From Deltaproteobacteria bacterium (GTDB lineage Bacteria; JAEEML01), in contig JAEEML010000027.1 in assembly GCA_016283195.1 (NCBI GenBank), positions 1-5,764 on the forward strand: 5,764 nt of DNA, written 5' to 3'. The notes beneath the pieces are model-generated. The model saw nothing but the letters and a program-made list of their open reading frames with translations. It was not told where the DNA came from and did no database searches. Shown one piece after another: positions 1 to 5,764 of the stretch. The translations under genes were made by a program, and so were the position numbers. Every line of letters starts with the position of its first letter. Positions within the stretch are counted from its first letter, which is position 1.

Positions 1-987
1 CATAGCGCAAACCGCATAAATGGTATCAATATAAGCTAGGCGGGCCGGGCGCTCCAAAGATTTAAAGGCCGCGTTATTTTGCAAAGCGCAAATGGCATTT
101 TTCACATTGATATCCGAGCGATCCCCGGTTTTCATGGCCCGCAAAAGATAACCTGCCTGCCGAGGCAAAATGCCCAGCACCATCGATTCAAAGTAAGTAC
201 TGTTATAAGTATCCAATCCGGCCTGGCAAACTTGGCGATTAATAGTCACGCCTAGGCCATCGGCATCGCGCTCCACATAGCTGTTAGGATCGGCAAAGTC
301 GCCAAAAGAGAGACGCACACTATCATCCATCAGACGGTTTAGCGCTATATGCTGATAAGCAGCATTGGTGGTAACTTCCGCTTTCCAGGCTGTGGCGCTA
401 AGAAGAGCTATAATGTGAAAAGCCGGTTCTCTATCAGCCGCCGGCAAAGCCTTAAACCAATTTAAATCCGGGAGCTTAGAAAGATTTTCAATAGCTTTTT
501 CGTTGGGATAAAGCTGCGCAAAATAGAAGAAGAGACTTTTTACCACCGGGGATTCGCCACTAAAGGCGGGCTTTTCGAGAGCGGCAAAAAAAGCTTCTTT
601 GGCGCCGGCATCAGCGCAAACAGCGCTAAAAGCGGCAAAAGCCATATCCTTCTGCTCTGCGGAAAGAGAGAAATTTTTAAGATATTCTCCAAATTCTGTG
701 ACATTCTGGGGATATGTTTTTGGAGCTTCTTCGGCGGTAGCTATGGCGACATCATACATGGCCTTCTGCGGCACATTTTTTATACTATTAAGGCCTACTT
801 TAGGCTCAGGTATTACGGCACCTTTAGTGGCGGCGGCTTTAACAGGAGCGCTTTTTTCCAAAATATCGCTTTCTTTAAAAGAAGCTTTTTTTGCGGTCTT
901 AGGCTGCGGCACATCAAGGGCATTAGTATCAACGGAAAGAGAACCGATTGCCTCAAAATTATGCTGCCGAGTAATACTGCCAACCAT
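1..987 (-). CDS. Paralogue of the neighbouring metallopeptidase-like protein, partial (C-terminus beyond the left edge)
   Basis: The frame is open from ATG at 987 to the window edge, giving 329 residues with no stop, so the 3' end is missing. The start is set by a GGAGG at 994-998, 6 bases upstream. The protein aligns almost colinearly with the first 322 or so residues of the 850-residue protein upstream. Shared features are the start (MVGSITR versus MVSGISR), a polar linker containing LEKSAPV/FEKSASI, a helical Ala/Phe-rich region, the PAF motif at 140-142, WF at 177-178, and LERxxRLAYID near 311-320. The segment matching the partner's zinc motif reads P-RQAGY (275-280), so this copy cannot bind zinc there. 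A catalytic copy could still lie in the missing C-terminus. No signal peptide or membrane segment is visible. It is probably co-transcribed with the upstream gene (33 bp gap). Function is unknown; it could be a full-length sister enzyme or a non-catalytic partner. Confidence 0.9.
   Translation of the reverse strand, partial: MVGSITRQHNFEAIGSLSVDTNALDVPQPKTAKKASFKESDILEKSAPVKAAATKGAVIPEPKVGLNSIKNVPQKAMYDVAIATAEEAPKTYPQNVTEFGEYLKNFSLSAEQKDMAFAAFSAVCADAGAKEAFFAALEKPAFSGESPVVKSLFFYFAQLYPNEKAIENLSKLPDLNWFKALPAADREPAFHIIALLSATAWKAEVTTNAAYQHIALNRLMDDSVRLSFGDFADPNSYVERDADGLGVTINRQVCQAGLDTYNSTYFESMVLGILPRQAGYLLRAMKTGDRSDINVKNAICALQNNAAFKSLERPARLAYIDTIYAVCAM
136..570 (-). repeat. Module copy in the partial paralogue, zinc motif absent
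   Basis: This is a protein-level repeat, not a DNA repeat, covering residues about 140-284. In order it shows PAF, then YPNEKAIENLSKL leading to WF (177-178), an ADR helix, AYQHIALNRLMDDSVRLSF, a strand ending TINR (248-251), AG (256-257) and ILP (273-275). The HExxH slot after that Pro is RQAGY. Order and spacing match the three copies in the neighbouring protein. Confidence 0.75.
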
Positions 988-993
988 TATCAG

Positions 994-998
994 CCTCC
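994..998 (-). promoter_or_regulatory. Ribosome binding site GGAGG of the partial paralogue
   Basis: GGAGG on the minus strand, 6 bases before the ATG at 987. It decides the start: another ATG at 1003-1001 lies upstream of the site, is out of frame and closes after 14 codons. The remaining 33-bp gap to the upstream gene is AT-rich and shows no convincing promoter, which fits read-through from the upstream gene. Confidence 0.7.
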
Positions 999-1020
999 GA
1001 CATTTTTTTAAATATATGCG

Positions 1021-3573
1021 TCAGTTATCCATATCATGACCTAGAGATGGATCGGGCACCGGCGATTCGCTTTTACCGTTTTTCACGTTTTTGCCCAGGA
1101 AGGAAAGTATCTCATCTCTGGTCTCCGGATGCGGATCTTTAAGCCCCAGCATCTGATTCATAAAGGCCACCATTTTCACGCGCTCCTCCGGCTTATCAAA
1201 GAGAGCTTCGTGAATATTCGGATAAAGGTTTATAAGATCGACACAGCGCTCAAAAGCGGCCTGTCTGGTGGGCGGTTTACCATGTTCGGCCACCCAGCCG
1301 ACATACCACGCGCGGTACTCAGCCTGGAAATAGCGATAATCTGGCACATTGTGATCGTCATTAACTTGGTGGCTCACTTCATGCGGGATGGTATCCAAAG
1401 CGGCCCGGCGGGCATAATTATTCTTTTTGGGAAAAACGCCGTTGCCGGCCGGAATTAGCGCTCTGTTAATAGATATGCCATTTTGGCCCGGCACGGCATA
1501 ACCGATGGTAATACCGCCAAAATCGTCTTCGATATCGACAAAAGAGAGCGGGATGCTATCGGAAAGCAAGCGGGCAATAGTGTTATTAATAAGAGTTTCC
1601 TGCGCCGAGCCGGGAGCACCACCTCCCACTTCGGCCAAATAAGCTATGGATTTTGCTGCCCGCTGTTTATCGGCTAAATCCATATTTCTAAACCAAGTGG
1701 CACTGGCAAGTTGGCGCAAACTTTTTACCGAAGCGGCATTGGGAAAGTTTTTACTCTGCGCAAGCAGCGCTTCACGCACATCGGGAGCAGCTTTGGCAAA
1801 AGCCGGCGCAGCAAGCAAATTACGCATTTCAGAAGCCATAGCGCTTTTATTCTTGCTAGCAGCAGCTGCAGCCAGGAAAAGAGTTGTCTCTTTGGGGGAA
1901 TATGCGGCTTCGGCGCTAAAAATGGCTATCATATTTTGAATGCCGTTACTATCACTGCCGGCACAAACTGCTAATAAATTCTTTTTATCGGCGCCGGCAA
2001 GTTTTCCCACCTTTTCGCTAGCCAGGAGATGCAAAACAGCACCGCTTAACGCCTCAGATTCTTTGCTTTTTTTGATATTTTGCAAGATCTGGTTGCGGTT
2101 TACTTTAGGCAAAGATTTAAAAAGCGCATTTTGTTGCAACTCTTCTAAGGAAGCCGGTTGCGGCGCCGGCAAAACATCCAAAGATAATATCAGTTCCGGC
2201 ACTTTTTGGAGTATAACGCTCTGCCCGGCAGCGGTAGCGGAAAGATCTTCATTAACATTTAAGAGCGCACCGGTAAGTTCAATATCTGTGGCAAAGGCGC
2301 CAAAATTTAAGGCTAAATCGCCATCAAGCAGGCGGTCCAAAGCGTATTGCCGGGAAAGTTGCTCTTCATATTCGGCATTATTAAGAGATATTGCGAGTTG
2401 AGAAACCAGCTCCAGAGCTTTATGTTGATACTCGGCATCGGCCGCGCCAAACCATTCGGCATTAATAAGGCGCCCCATATTATCCAGCATTCTTAGCGAC
2501 ATACCGTCGGCAAAAGAATCCAGTAAAGCTTTTTGCATATCCGCTGATAAAGATTTAAAGCTGTCTGTCGCCACCAACTTAGCCAGCTCGTTAATAGCCG
2601 GGCCGTCATCGCTGATAGAGATAATAACATCGATATAAGCCAGGCGCACTGAACGCTCAAGAGCCGTAAATTCCGGACTGTTTTGTAATGTAGCTATGGC
2701 ATTAGTGGCCTGTTGGCCGCTCTGCCCGCTTTTAGCCAGCGGAATAAAAGGCACATTTATAGGCAGAGCTTTTAAAACCAGCGTCTCCAAAAAAGCGTCG
2801 TTATCCTCTTGCAAACCGGCGGCAATGCGCGGCCGATTAACGGTAACGGTAGCATTATCCTTATCGGTATCCACCAGGGCTGTATTATCACTAAAAGCAA
2901 GCTTTATTTCGTCATTCATCAGGCTCTTTAAGGTAACATAAGAATAAGCGCTGTAATTAGTTACTTCGCCCTTCCAAACTTCGGCGGAAAGCAGGCCAAT
3001 CATCTTGGTAGCCCGTTCCTGATCGGCGCCGCTAAGAGCAGAAAACCATTTTAAATTTCCGAGGTTACCCATATTTTTGATGGATACGTCATTAGGATAA
3101 AACTTGCTCATAGCTAAAAAAGCGCTTTGGGCCGCCGGGGAAGCGACAGCAAAAGCCGGGCCGTTAAGAGCGGTAAAAAAAGCACCTTTGGCAGCTTCAT
3201 CACTTGCAAGAGCCATGAAAGCCGCAAGAGCAGCTTCTTTTTGTTCCTTTGTCAGAGGCAGTTTTTCCACATACTGTTTCATCTCTGAAGCAGAAGTAGG
3301 ATAGGTACCGGCAACATTAAAAGAAGAAGCAATTTCTACATCATAGCAGGCTTTAACCATAAGAGATGCGTTTTTAGCTTTAACAGTCGCCGGGCGTAAA
3401 GGGTCATTCGCCGGTGCTTGGGCTATAGAAGCGCTCTTTTCAAAGGAGTCGCTTTGAGTTATGGGCGCAGAACTCTTTTGCTCTATAGTTTTAGGCAAAG
3501 CTTTGTCGCTTTCCAAAGCAACAGAATTAACACTATTTAGATAAGCATTATTTCTAGAAATACCACTAACCAT
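1021..3573 (-). CDS. Large multi-module protein with a C-terminal HExxH zinc metallopeptidase-like domain
   Basis: Complete 850-residue protein with start ATG at 3573 and an AGGAG site 5 bases upstream. Residues 1-65 are polar and Ser/Asn/Ala-rich, without a signal peptide or membrane segment. The rest is mostly helical and contains three diverged copies of one module: residues about 139-280, 337-468 and 590-740, anchored by WF at 176-177, 374-375 and 627-628. Only the third copy carries HEVSH (731-735). It is followed by E752 in AEYRAWYVGW, a plausible third zinc ligand 17 residues after H735, as in gluzincin peptidases, with E732 as catalytic base. The equivalent positions in copies one and two read INVPF (272-276) and ELILS (460-464). 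The C-terminal 90 residues are helical and end in a charged, Pro/Ser-rich tail. A peptidase role is inferred from the motif; substrate and cellular location are unknown. It probably leads an operon with its downstream paralogue. I do not recognise a named family. Confidence 0.92.
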   Translation of the reverse strand: MVSGISRNNAYLNSVNSVALESDKALPKTIEQKSSAPITQSDSFEKSASIAQAPANDPLRPATVKAKNASLMVKACYDVEIASSFNVAGTYPTSASEMKQYVEKLPLTKEQKEAALAAFMALASDEAAKGAFFTALNGPAFAVASPAAQSAFLAMSKFYPNDVSIKNMGNLGNLKWFSALSGADQERATKMIGLLSAEVWKGEVTNYSAYSYVTLKSLMNDEIKLAFSDNTALVDTDKDNATVTVNRPRIAAGLQEDNDAFLETLVLKALPINVPFIPLAKSGQSGQQATNAIATLQNSPEFTALERSVRLAYIDVIISISDDGPAINELAKLVATDSFKSLSADMQKALLDSFADGMSLRMLDNMGRLINAEWFGAADAEYQHKALELVSQLAISLNNAEYEEQLSRQYALDRLLDGDLALNFGAFATDIELTGALLNVNEDLSATAAGQSVILQKVPELILSLDVLPAPQPASLEELQQNALFKSLPKVNRNQILQNIKKSKESEALSGAVLHLLASEKVGKLAGADKKNLLAVCAGSDSNGIQNMIAIFSAEAAYSPKETTLFLAAAAASKNKSAMASEMRNLLAAPAFAKAAPDVREALLAQSKNFPNAASVKSLRQLASATWFRNMDLADKQRAAKSIAYLAEVGGGAPGSAQETLINNTIARLLSDSIPLSFVDIEDDFGGITIGYAVPGQNGISINRALIPAGNGVFPKKNNYARRAALDTIPHEVSHQVNDDHNVPDYRYFQAEYRAWYVGWVAEHGKPPTRQAAFERCVDLINLYPNIHEALFDKPEERVKMVAFMNQMLGLKDPHPETRDEILSFLGKNVKNGKSESPVPDPSLGHDMDN
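1354..1806 (-). repeat. Module copy 3 of the metallopeptidase-like protein, carrying HEVSH
   Basis: Residues about 590-740. It has PAF (590-592), LAQSKNFPN, WF (627-628), an ADKQRAAKSIAYL helix, LLSDSIPLSF, a Gly-rich hairpin (684-700), SINR (701-704), AGN (709-711) and IPHEVSHQVN (729-738). The longer hairpin before SINR and the intact zinc motif set it apart from the other copies. It is probably the ancestral, catalytic form. Confidence 0.8.
2170..2565 (-). repeat. Module copy 2 of the metallopeptidase-like protein, most diverged, inactive
   Basis: Residues about 337-468. It has DSF in place of PAF, then LDNMGRLINAEWF (WF at 374-375), a helix, ALDRLLDGDLALNFG, and NVNE where the others have an INR-type motif. 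The Pro preceding the zinc-motif slot is retained (P459), and the slot reads ELILS. It is shorter than copies 1 and 3 between WF and the slot. Membership is clear up to about residue 424 and weaker beyond. Confidence 0.6.
2734..3159 (-). repeat. Module copy 1 of the metallopeptidase-like protein, inactive
   Basis: Residues about 139-280. It aligns without gaps to copy 3 over roughly 40 residues from PAF (139-141) to WF (176-177), including the shared LAxSKxxPN core. It continues with an ADQ helix, LMNDEIKLAF, TVNR (244-247) and AG (252-253). The zinc-motif slot after Pro271 is INVPF, with no His or Glu ligand. This is the copy closest to the module in the downstream paralogue. Confidence 0.8.
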
Positions 3574-3578
3574 ATTCT

Positions 3579-3583
3579 CTCCT
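3579..3583 (-). promoter_or_regulatory. Ribosome binding site AGGAG of the metallopeptidase-like gene
   Basis: AGGAG on the minus strand, 5 bases before the ATG at 3573. It supports this start. Confidence 0.65.
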
Positions 3584-3587
3584 AATG

Positions 3588-3597
3588 GGCCTAGGCC
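3588..3597. repeat. 10-bp perfect palindrome GGCCTAGGCC
   Basis: Perfect inverted repeat located 14 bases upstream of the metallopeptidase-like start codon, in its presumed leader. It could be a short operator half-site pair or chance. The related GCCTAGGCC also occurs inside the partial paralogue at 250-258, which weakens a regulatory reading. Confidence 0.25.
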
Positions 3598-3675
3598 GCA
3601 AAACGACCAATAGCATTATCAGCAAAAAAGCTTAACTGTTGCGCCTTTTAATCAAATAAGTTTATATCTTCTCCC

Positions 3676-3683
3676 GGAGGAGG
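3676..3683 (+). promoter_or_regulatory. Ribosome binding site GGAGGAGG of the radical SAM gene
   Basis: GGAGGAGG directly precedes the ATG at 3686. The first GGAGG gives a 5-base spacer, the overlapping second one only 2. This strong site fixes the start. It lies inside a short palindromic run (CTCCCGGAG), which could form a small hairpin masking the site. Confidence 0.6.
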
Positions 3684-3685
3684 CC

Positions 3686-5026
3686 ATGAAAGAAGAAAAA
3701 AAGCCGCCTATTACCTGGTTTAGCCGCCGGCCGCAGGAGGGTGCGATTGCCCTCCTGGTGCCCGGGGATTTTTCTATTTTTGCCGCTTCTCTCGGGATTC
3801 AGCAGGTCTATCGCCTCTTAACTGATGCCGGGCTTAGTGCCGATTTGGCCTGGTGTGACAAAAGCGGGGCCATCAGCACTTACACAGGGCGCAAAATCAG
3901 CTCTTATCAGGTTATCGGCATTGCTCTTTCCTATGAGCTGGAAATAATAAACCTCATCTCCTGCCTAAAGAAAGCCGGCATTCCTCTATTTGCCAAAGAG
4001 CGCGGCCGCTTTGACCCTATTCTCCTGGCCGGCGGCCCGCTCATCAGCATCAATAGAAAGCTGCTTATTAATATAGTCGATGCCGCTATGGTCGGCGGCG
4101 CCGAAGAAAACGTGGTTGATTTTTTTTGCGCCGCCACCGCCGGGCGGGCTGAACTTTTAAAATTTGCCCAAAGTGCCGGCAATATAGTTACCGAGAACAC
4201 CATAGAAAGTGCCGCGCCGCTCATTAAACTCGGGGCCCGCCCGGCGAGCTCAATACTCACCTCTCCCATGAGCGCCTTTCCCAATATATATATGGTGGAA
4301 ATTGCCCGCGGCTGCCCCAGCCGCTGCGCTTTTTGCTCTCTTAGCGCTCTTTCGGAAAAGCTGCGTTTTTTGGCCAAAGAGGCCATCCTGGAGGCGGTGC
4401 CGGAAGAAGTGCAAAAAGTGGGTCTAGTCTCGGCAACGCCCACCGATCATCCCGATATTATGTGGATTTTGCAAAATCTCGTTAAAAATGGCAAGCGCGT
4501 TTCATTAAGCAGCCTGCGCGTGGCCTCGCTCAGCGAAGAAATGATGGATATTTTGGTGGCCGGCGGTTTGCGCTCACTCACCATTGCCGCCGACGGCACT
4601 TCGGAGCGTCTGCGCCGCGCCGTGCACAAGCCGGTAAATAAAGCCGGCCTCCTGCGCGGGCTTACTCTGGCCCAAAAATATCAGCTAAAGAGCCTCAAAA
4701 TTTATTCCATCATCGCTCTCCCCGGAGAGACAAATGAAGATTTGGATGAATTTATCACTCTTATCCGTGAGATGCACGACATGGCCCCGCAAATTGCCTT
4801 AACATTAAGCCTCTCGCCTTTTGTGCCCAAGCCCCATACAGAACTGGGCGGGGCCGAAATCGCCCCTATAACCGAAATGCAAAGCAAGCTAAAATACATC
4901 AAAAAAGCTTTAAAAACAATATGTTCTATTGTTGGCGACGCCCCGAAAACGGCACATCTCGAATATAAGATTGCTCACAGCGCGGCTATTAGCGCAGAGA
5001 GCGTTTTAGATTTTTTAATTAACTGA
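3686..5026 (+). CDS. Radical SAM protein with B12-binding-like N-terminal domain
   Basis: 446 residues. Residues about 18-150 look like a Rossmann-type B12-binding domain: IALLVP, IGIALSYELE, LLAGGP (113-118) and VGGAEE (136-141). The DxHxxG cobalamin-ligand motif is not visible. The radical SAM core has RGC-PSR-C-AF-C, with cluster Cys at 210, 214 and 217, then SLSSLRV (273-279), IIALPGET (342-349) and SPFVPKPHT (377-385). This layout resembles the B12-binding radical SAM family TIGR03960, whose substrate I do not know. This protein is shorter than I recall for that family, and the usual PEAGS-type motif reads ADGTS (302-306) before ERLRR. The reaction presumably starts with reductive SAM cleavage at a [4Fe-4S] cluster; the substrate is unknown. 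The protein is probably cytoplasmic. The gene is read divergently from the metallopeptidase pair and converges on the next gene, so it appears monocistronic. Confidence 0.93.
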   Translation: MKEEKKPPITWFSRRPQEGAIALLVPGDFSIFAASLGIQQVYRLLTDAGLSADLAWCDKSGAISTYTGRKISSYQVIGIALSYELEIINLISCLKKAGIPLFAKERGRFDPILLAGGPLISINRKLLINIVDAAMVGGAEENVVDFFCAATAGRAELLKFAQSAGNIVTENTIESAAPLIKLGARPASSILTSPMSAFPNIYMVEIARGCPSRCAFCSLSALSEKLRFLAKEAILEAVPEEVQKVGLVSATPTDHPDIMWILQNLVKNGKRVSLSSLRVASLSEEMMDILVAGGLRSLTIAADGTSERLRRAVHKPVNKAGLLRGLTLAQKYQLKSLKIYSIIALPGETNEDLDEFITLIREMHDMAPQIALTLSLSPFVPKPHTELGGAEIAPITEMQSKLKYIKKALKTICSIVGDAPKTAHLEYKIAHSAAISAESVLDFLIN

Positions 5027-5051
5027 AATTATTGATAAATAACAAATCTAA
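5006..5051. terminator. AT-rich inverted repeat spanning the convergent stop codons
   Basis: TTAGATTT (5006-5013) pairs perfectly with AAATCTAA (5044-5051). Further partial pairing inward leaves a loop of about 14 bases. It covers the last codons and stops of both convergent genes, so it could act as a bidirectional terminator. The stem has only one G-C pair, so it would be weak, and chance in AT-rich sequence is quite possible. Confidence 0.25.
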
Positions 5052-5764
5052 TGGCGGCAAAAGCAGCAGCACTCTGATAAGCTGAAAGGACACATTCACC
5101 AAGGCTGGCTGATGTATTACCGGTTGTAGAGAGAACATATTGCTGCAATGTTACTGAAGTTGTTGTTTTATTAGTTGGCACTATGGAACAGCGATCAAAA
5201 CCGCCGGTCACTTCAGCTTGAGCCATAACTGTATAATTGGCTGAAGGAAGAGCTTTTTTGAAATTTACTACATAAACGCCGTTATCAGTGTGATTAACAC
5301 TACTAATACCGATGCCTCGCGATTCTAATATGCTCGGATCACCACCATCAGGAGCATTGGCAGGTTTAAAGCGCCCTACTATCCGCGGTAAAACAATATC
5401 AGAAGCTAATTTATTAGCAGTAACCGCATAATTGGCTATCTTTTCGGAATTAACAGCATCTTTTTTAATATCAGCGCTTTCCACACAGCCGCCGCAATCG
5501 AGATCCTGGGCTTTATCGGCTACTTCCGCCGTCACTGCCGCATTGGCATTAATAGCGCTAGTAGCCGGGCCGCCTTTACTAGCTGAGCCGGCATAATTAA
5601 AAGCTATCTCGGTGTCACCGACACTGCCGGGAGCAATTATTAAAGAGCCGCTGCTATTGCCCACATTTTGCAAAGTGGTTTGGATTTGCGGCGCAAGCTG
5701 CGTGAGGCCTACGCAGCCTTCACATTGCAAATCTTCAGCGCTTTCGGCTTTGGCGGCTAGGATG
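5029..5764 (-). CDS. Surface- or tail-fibre-like protein with CxGCV repeats, partial (N-terminus beyond the right edge)
   Basis: The frame is open from the right edge to TAA at 5029-5031, giving 244 residues; numbering here starts at the first complete codon. A TTG at 5730 is not the start, because the frame continues upstream as AAKAESAEDL, matching the residues before the second motif. CEGCV (14-18) and CGGCV (90-94) are 76 residues apart, each after an Ala-rich run and an ED/QD-L-x sequence. They suggest a repeat array continuing outside the window. After the second motif comes a helical register of the DAVNSEKI and YAVTANKL type. The last 110 residues or so form a Thr/Ser/Val-rich, probably beta domain with GVYVVNF and LPSANYTVMAQAE, typical of tail-fibre tips and cell-surface structural proteins, plus two more Cys (192 and 224). 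Export is likely but the signal region is not in view. Function is inferred only from composition and pattern. Confidence 0.85.
   Translation of the reverse strand, partial: ILAAKAESAEDLQCEGCVGLTQLAPQIQTTLQNVGNSSGSLIIAPGSVGDTEIAFNYAGSASKGGPATSAINANAAVTAEVADKAQDLDCGGCVESADIKKDAVNSEKIANYAVTANKLASDIVLPRIVGRFKPANAPDGGDPSILESRGIGISSVNHTDNGVYVVNFKKALPSANYTVMAQAEVTGGFDRCSIVPTNKTTTSVTLQQYVLSTTGNTSASLGECVLSAYQSAAAFAAIRFVIYQ

Larger units (their letters stand above)
3574..3685. promoter_or_regulatory. Divergent intergenic region, presumed promoters for both flanking genes
   Basis: These 112 bp between divergently read genes must hold, or lie close to, start sites for both, unless transcripts begin inside the neighbouring gene. 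On the plus strand, TTGCGC (3639-3644) and TATATC (3663-3668) are 18 bases apart, a weak sigma70-like pair. It would start transcription almost at the ribosome binding site. On the minus strand, GATAAT within the AT-rich centre (about 3615-3620) could be a -10 element, but no good -35 is seen. Assignments are tentative. Confidence 0.35.

Noticed and set aside
959-1003. Upstream ATG and 14-codon mini-frame before the partial paralogue
   Set aside because: It is out of frame with the gene, has no ribosome binding site of its own and contains the GGAGG of the real start.
599-1039. Plus-strand open frame of 146 codons opposite the partial paralogue
   Set aside because: It is antisense to a frame with clear homology to the neighbouring protein, has no ribosome binding site, and its predicted product shows no recognisable pattern.
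1129-3304. Several plus-strand open frames opposite the metallopeptidase-like gene
   Set aside because: These are shadows of a well-supported 850-residue coding frame. None has a ribosome binding site with a plausible product.
3931-4902. Minus-strand open frames opposite the radical SAM gene
   Set aside because: They lie antisense to conserved motifs of the radical SAM protein and show no independent coding evidence.
5728-5730. TTG as start codon of the fibre-like gene
   Set aside because: The frame stays open to the window edge and the upstream residues resemble those preceding the second CxGCV motif, so the gene begins outside the window.
1-5764. CRISPR array, tRNA, insertion sequence or phage attachment site
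   Set aside because: No spaced direct repeats, cloverleaf-like segments, transposase frames or terminal inverted repeats were found by eye.

Overview
The window is bacterial, with dense protein-coding content, short gaps, strong GGAGG-type ribosome binding sites and TGA/TAA stops read as stops. No ribosomal or other marker gene is present, so the lineage cannot be fixed. A radical SAM protein with a B12-binding-like N-terminus next to a Cys-x-Gly-Cys-Val surface-type protein fits an uncultured anaerobic bacterium, possibly a candidate phylum or deltaproteobacterium-like group; this is inference only.

Layout. Positions 3573 down to 1 (minus strand) hold two tandem paralogous genes separated by 33 bp. 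The upstream one is a complete 850-residue protein built from three diverged copies of one module. Only the last copy carries a zinc-metallopeptidase motif, HEVSH, followed 17 residues later by a candidate third ligand Glu. The downstream one is cut by the left window edge after 329 residues. It aligns with the first 322 or so residues of its neighbour and has the same module, again without the zinc motif. Both proteins begin with a near-identical short N-terminus and a polar low-complexity stretch, with no classical signal peptide.

Positions 3574-3685 are a divergent intergenic region serving the metallopeptidase-like operon (minus) and a radical SAM gene (plus, 3686-5026). The radical SAM protein has a Rossmann-like, B12-binding-type N-terminal domain and the CxxxCxxC iron-sulfur motif. 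It resembles the B12-binding radical SAM family known as TIGR03960, but is shorter and has an altered Gly-rich motif.

Convergent to it, with 2 bp between stop codons, lies the C-terminal part of a surface- or tail-fibre-like protein (5029 to the right edge, minus). It has repeated CxGCV motifs and a beta-rich C-terminal domain, and its start lies outside the window. No RNA genes, CRISPR arrays, insertion sequences or frameshifts were seen. The radical SAM gene and the fibre-like gene show no evident functional link to the metallopeptidase pair. The most notable content is the paralogous family, in which a catalytic module appears to have been duplicated and most copies have lost their active site.
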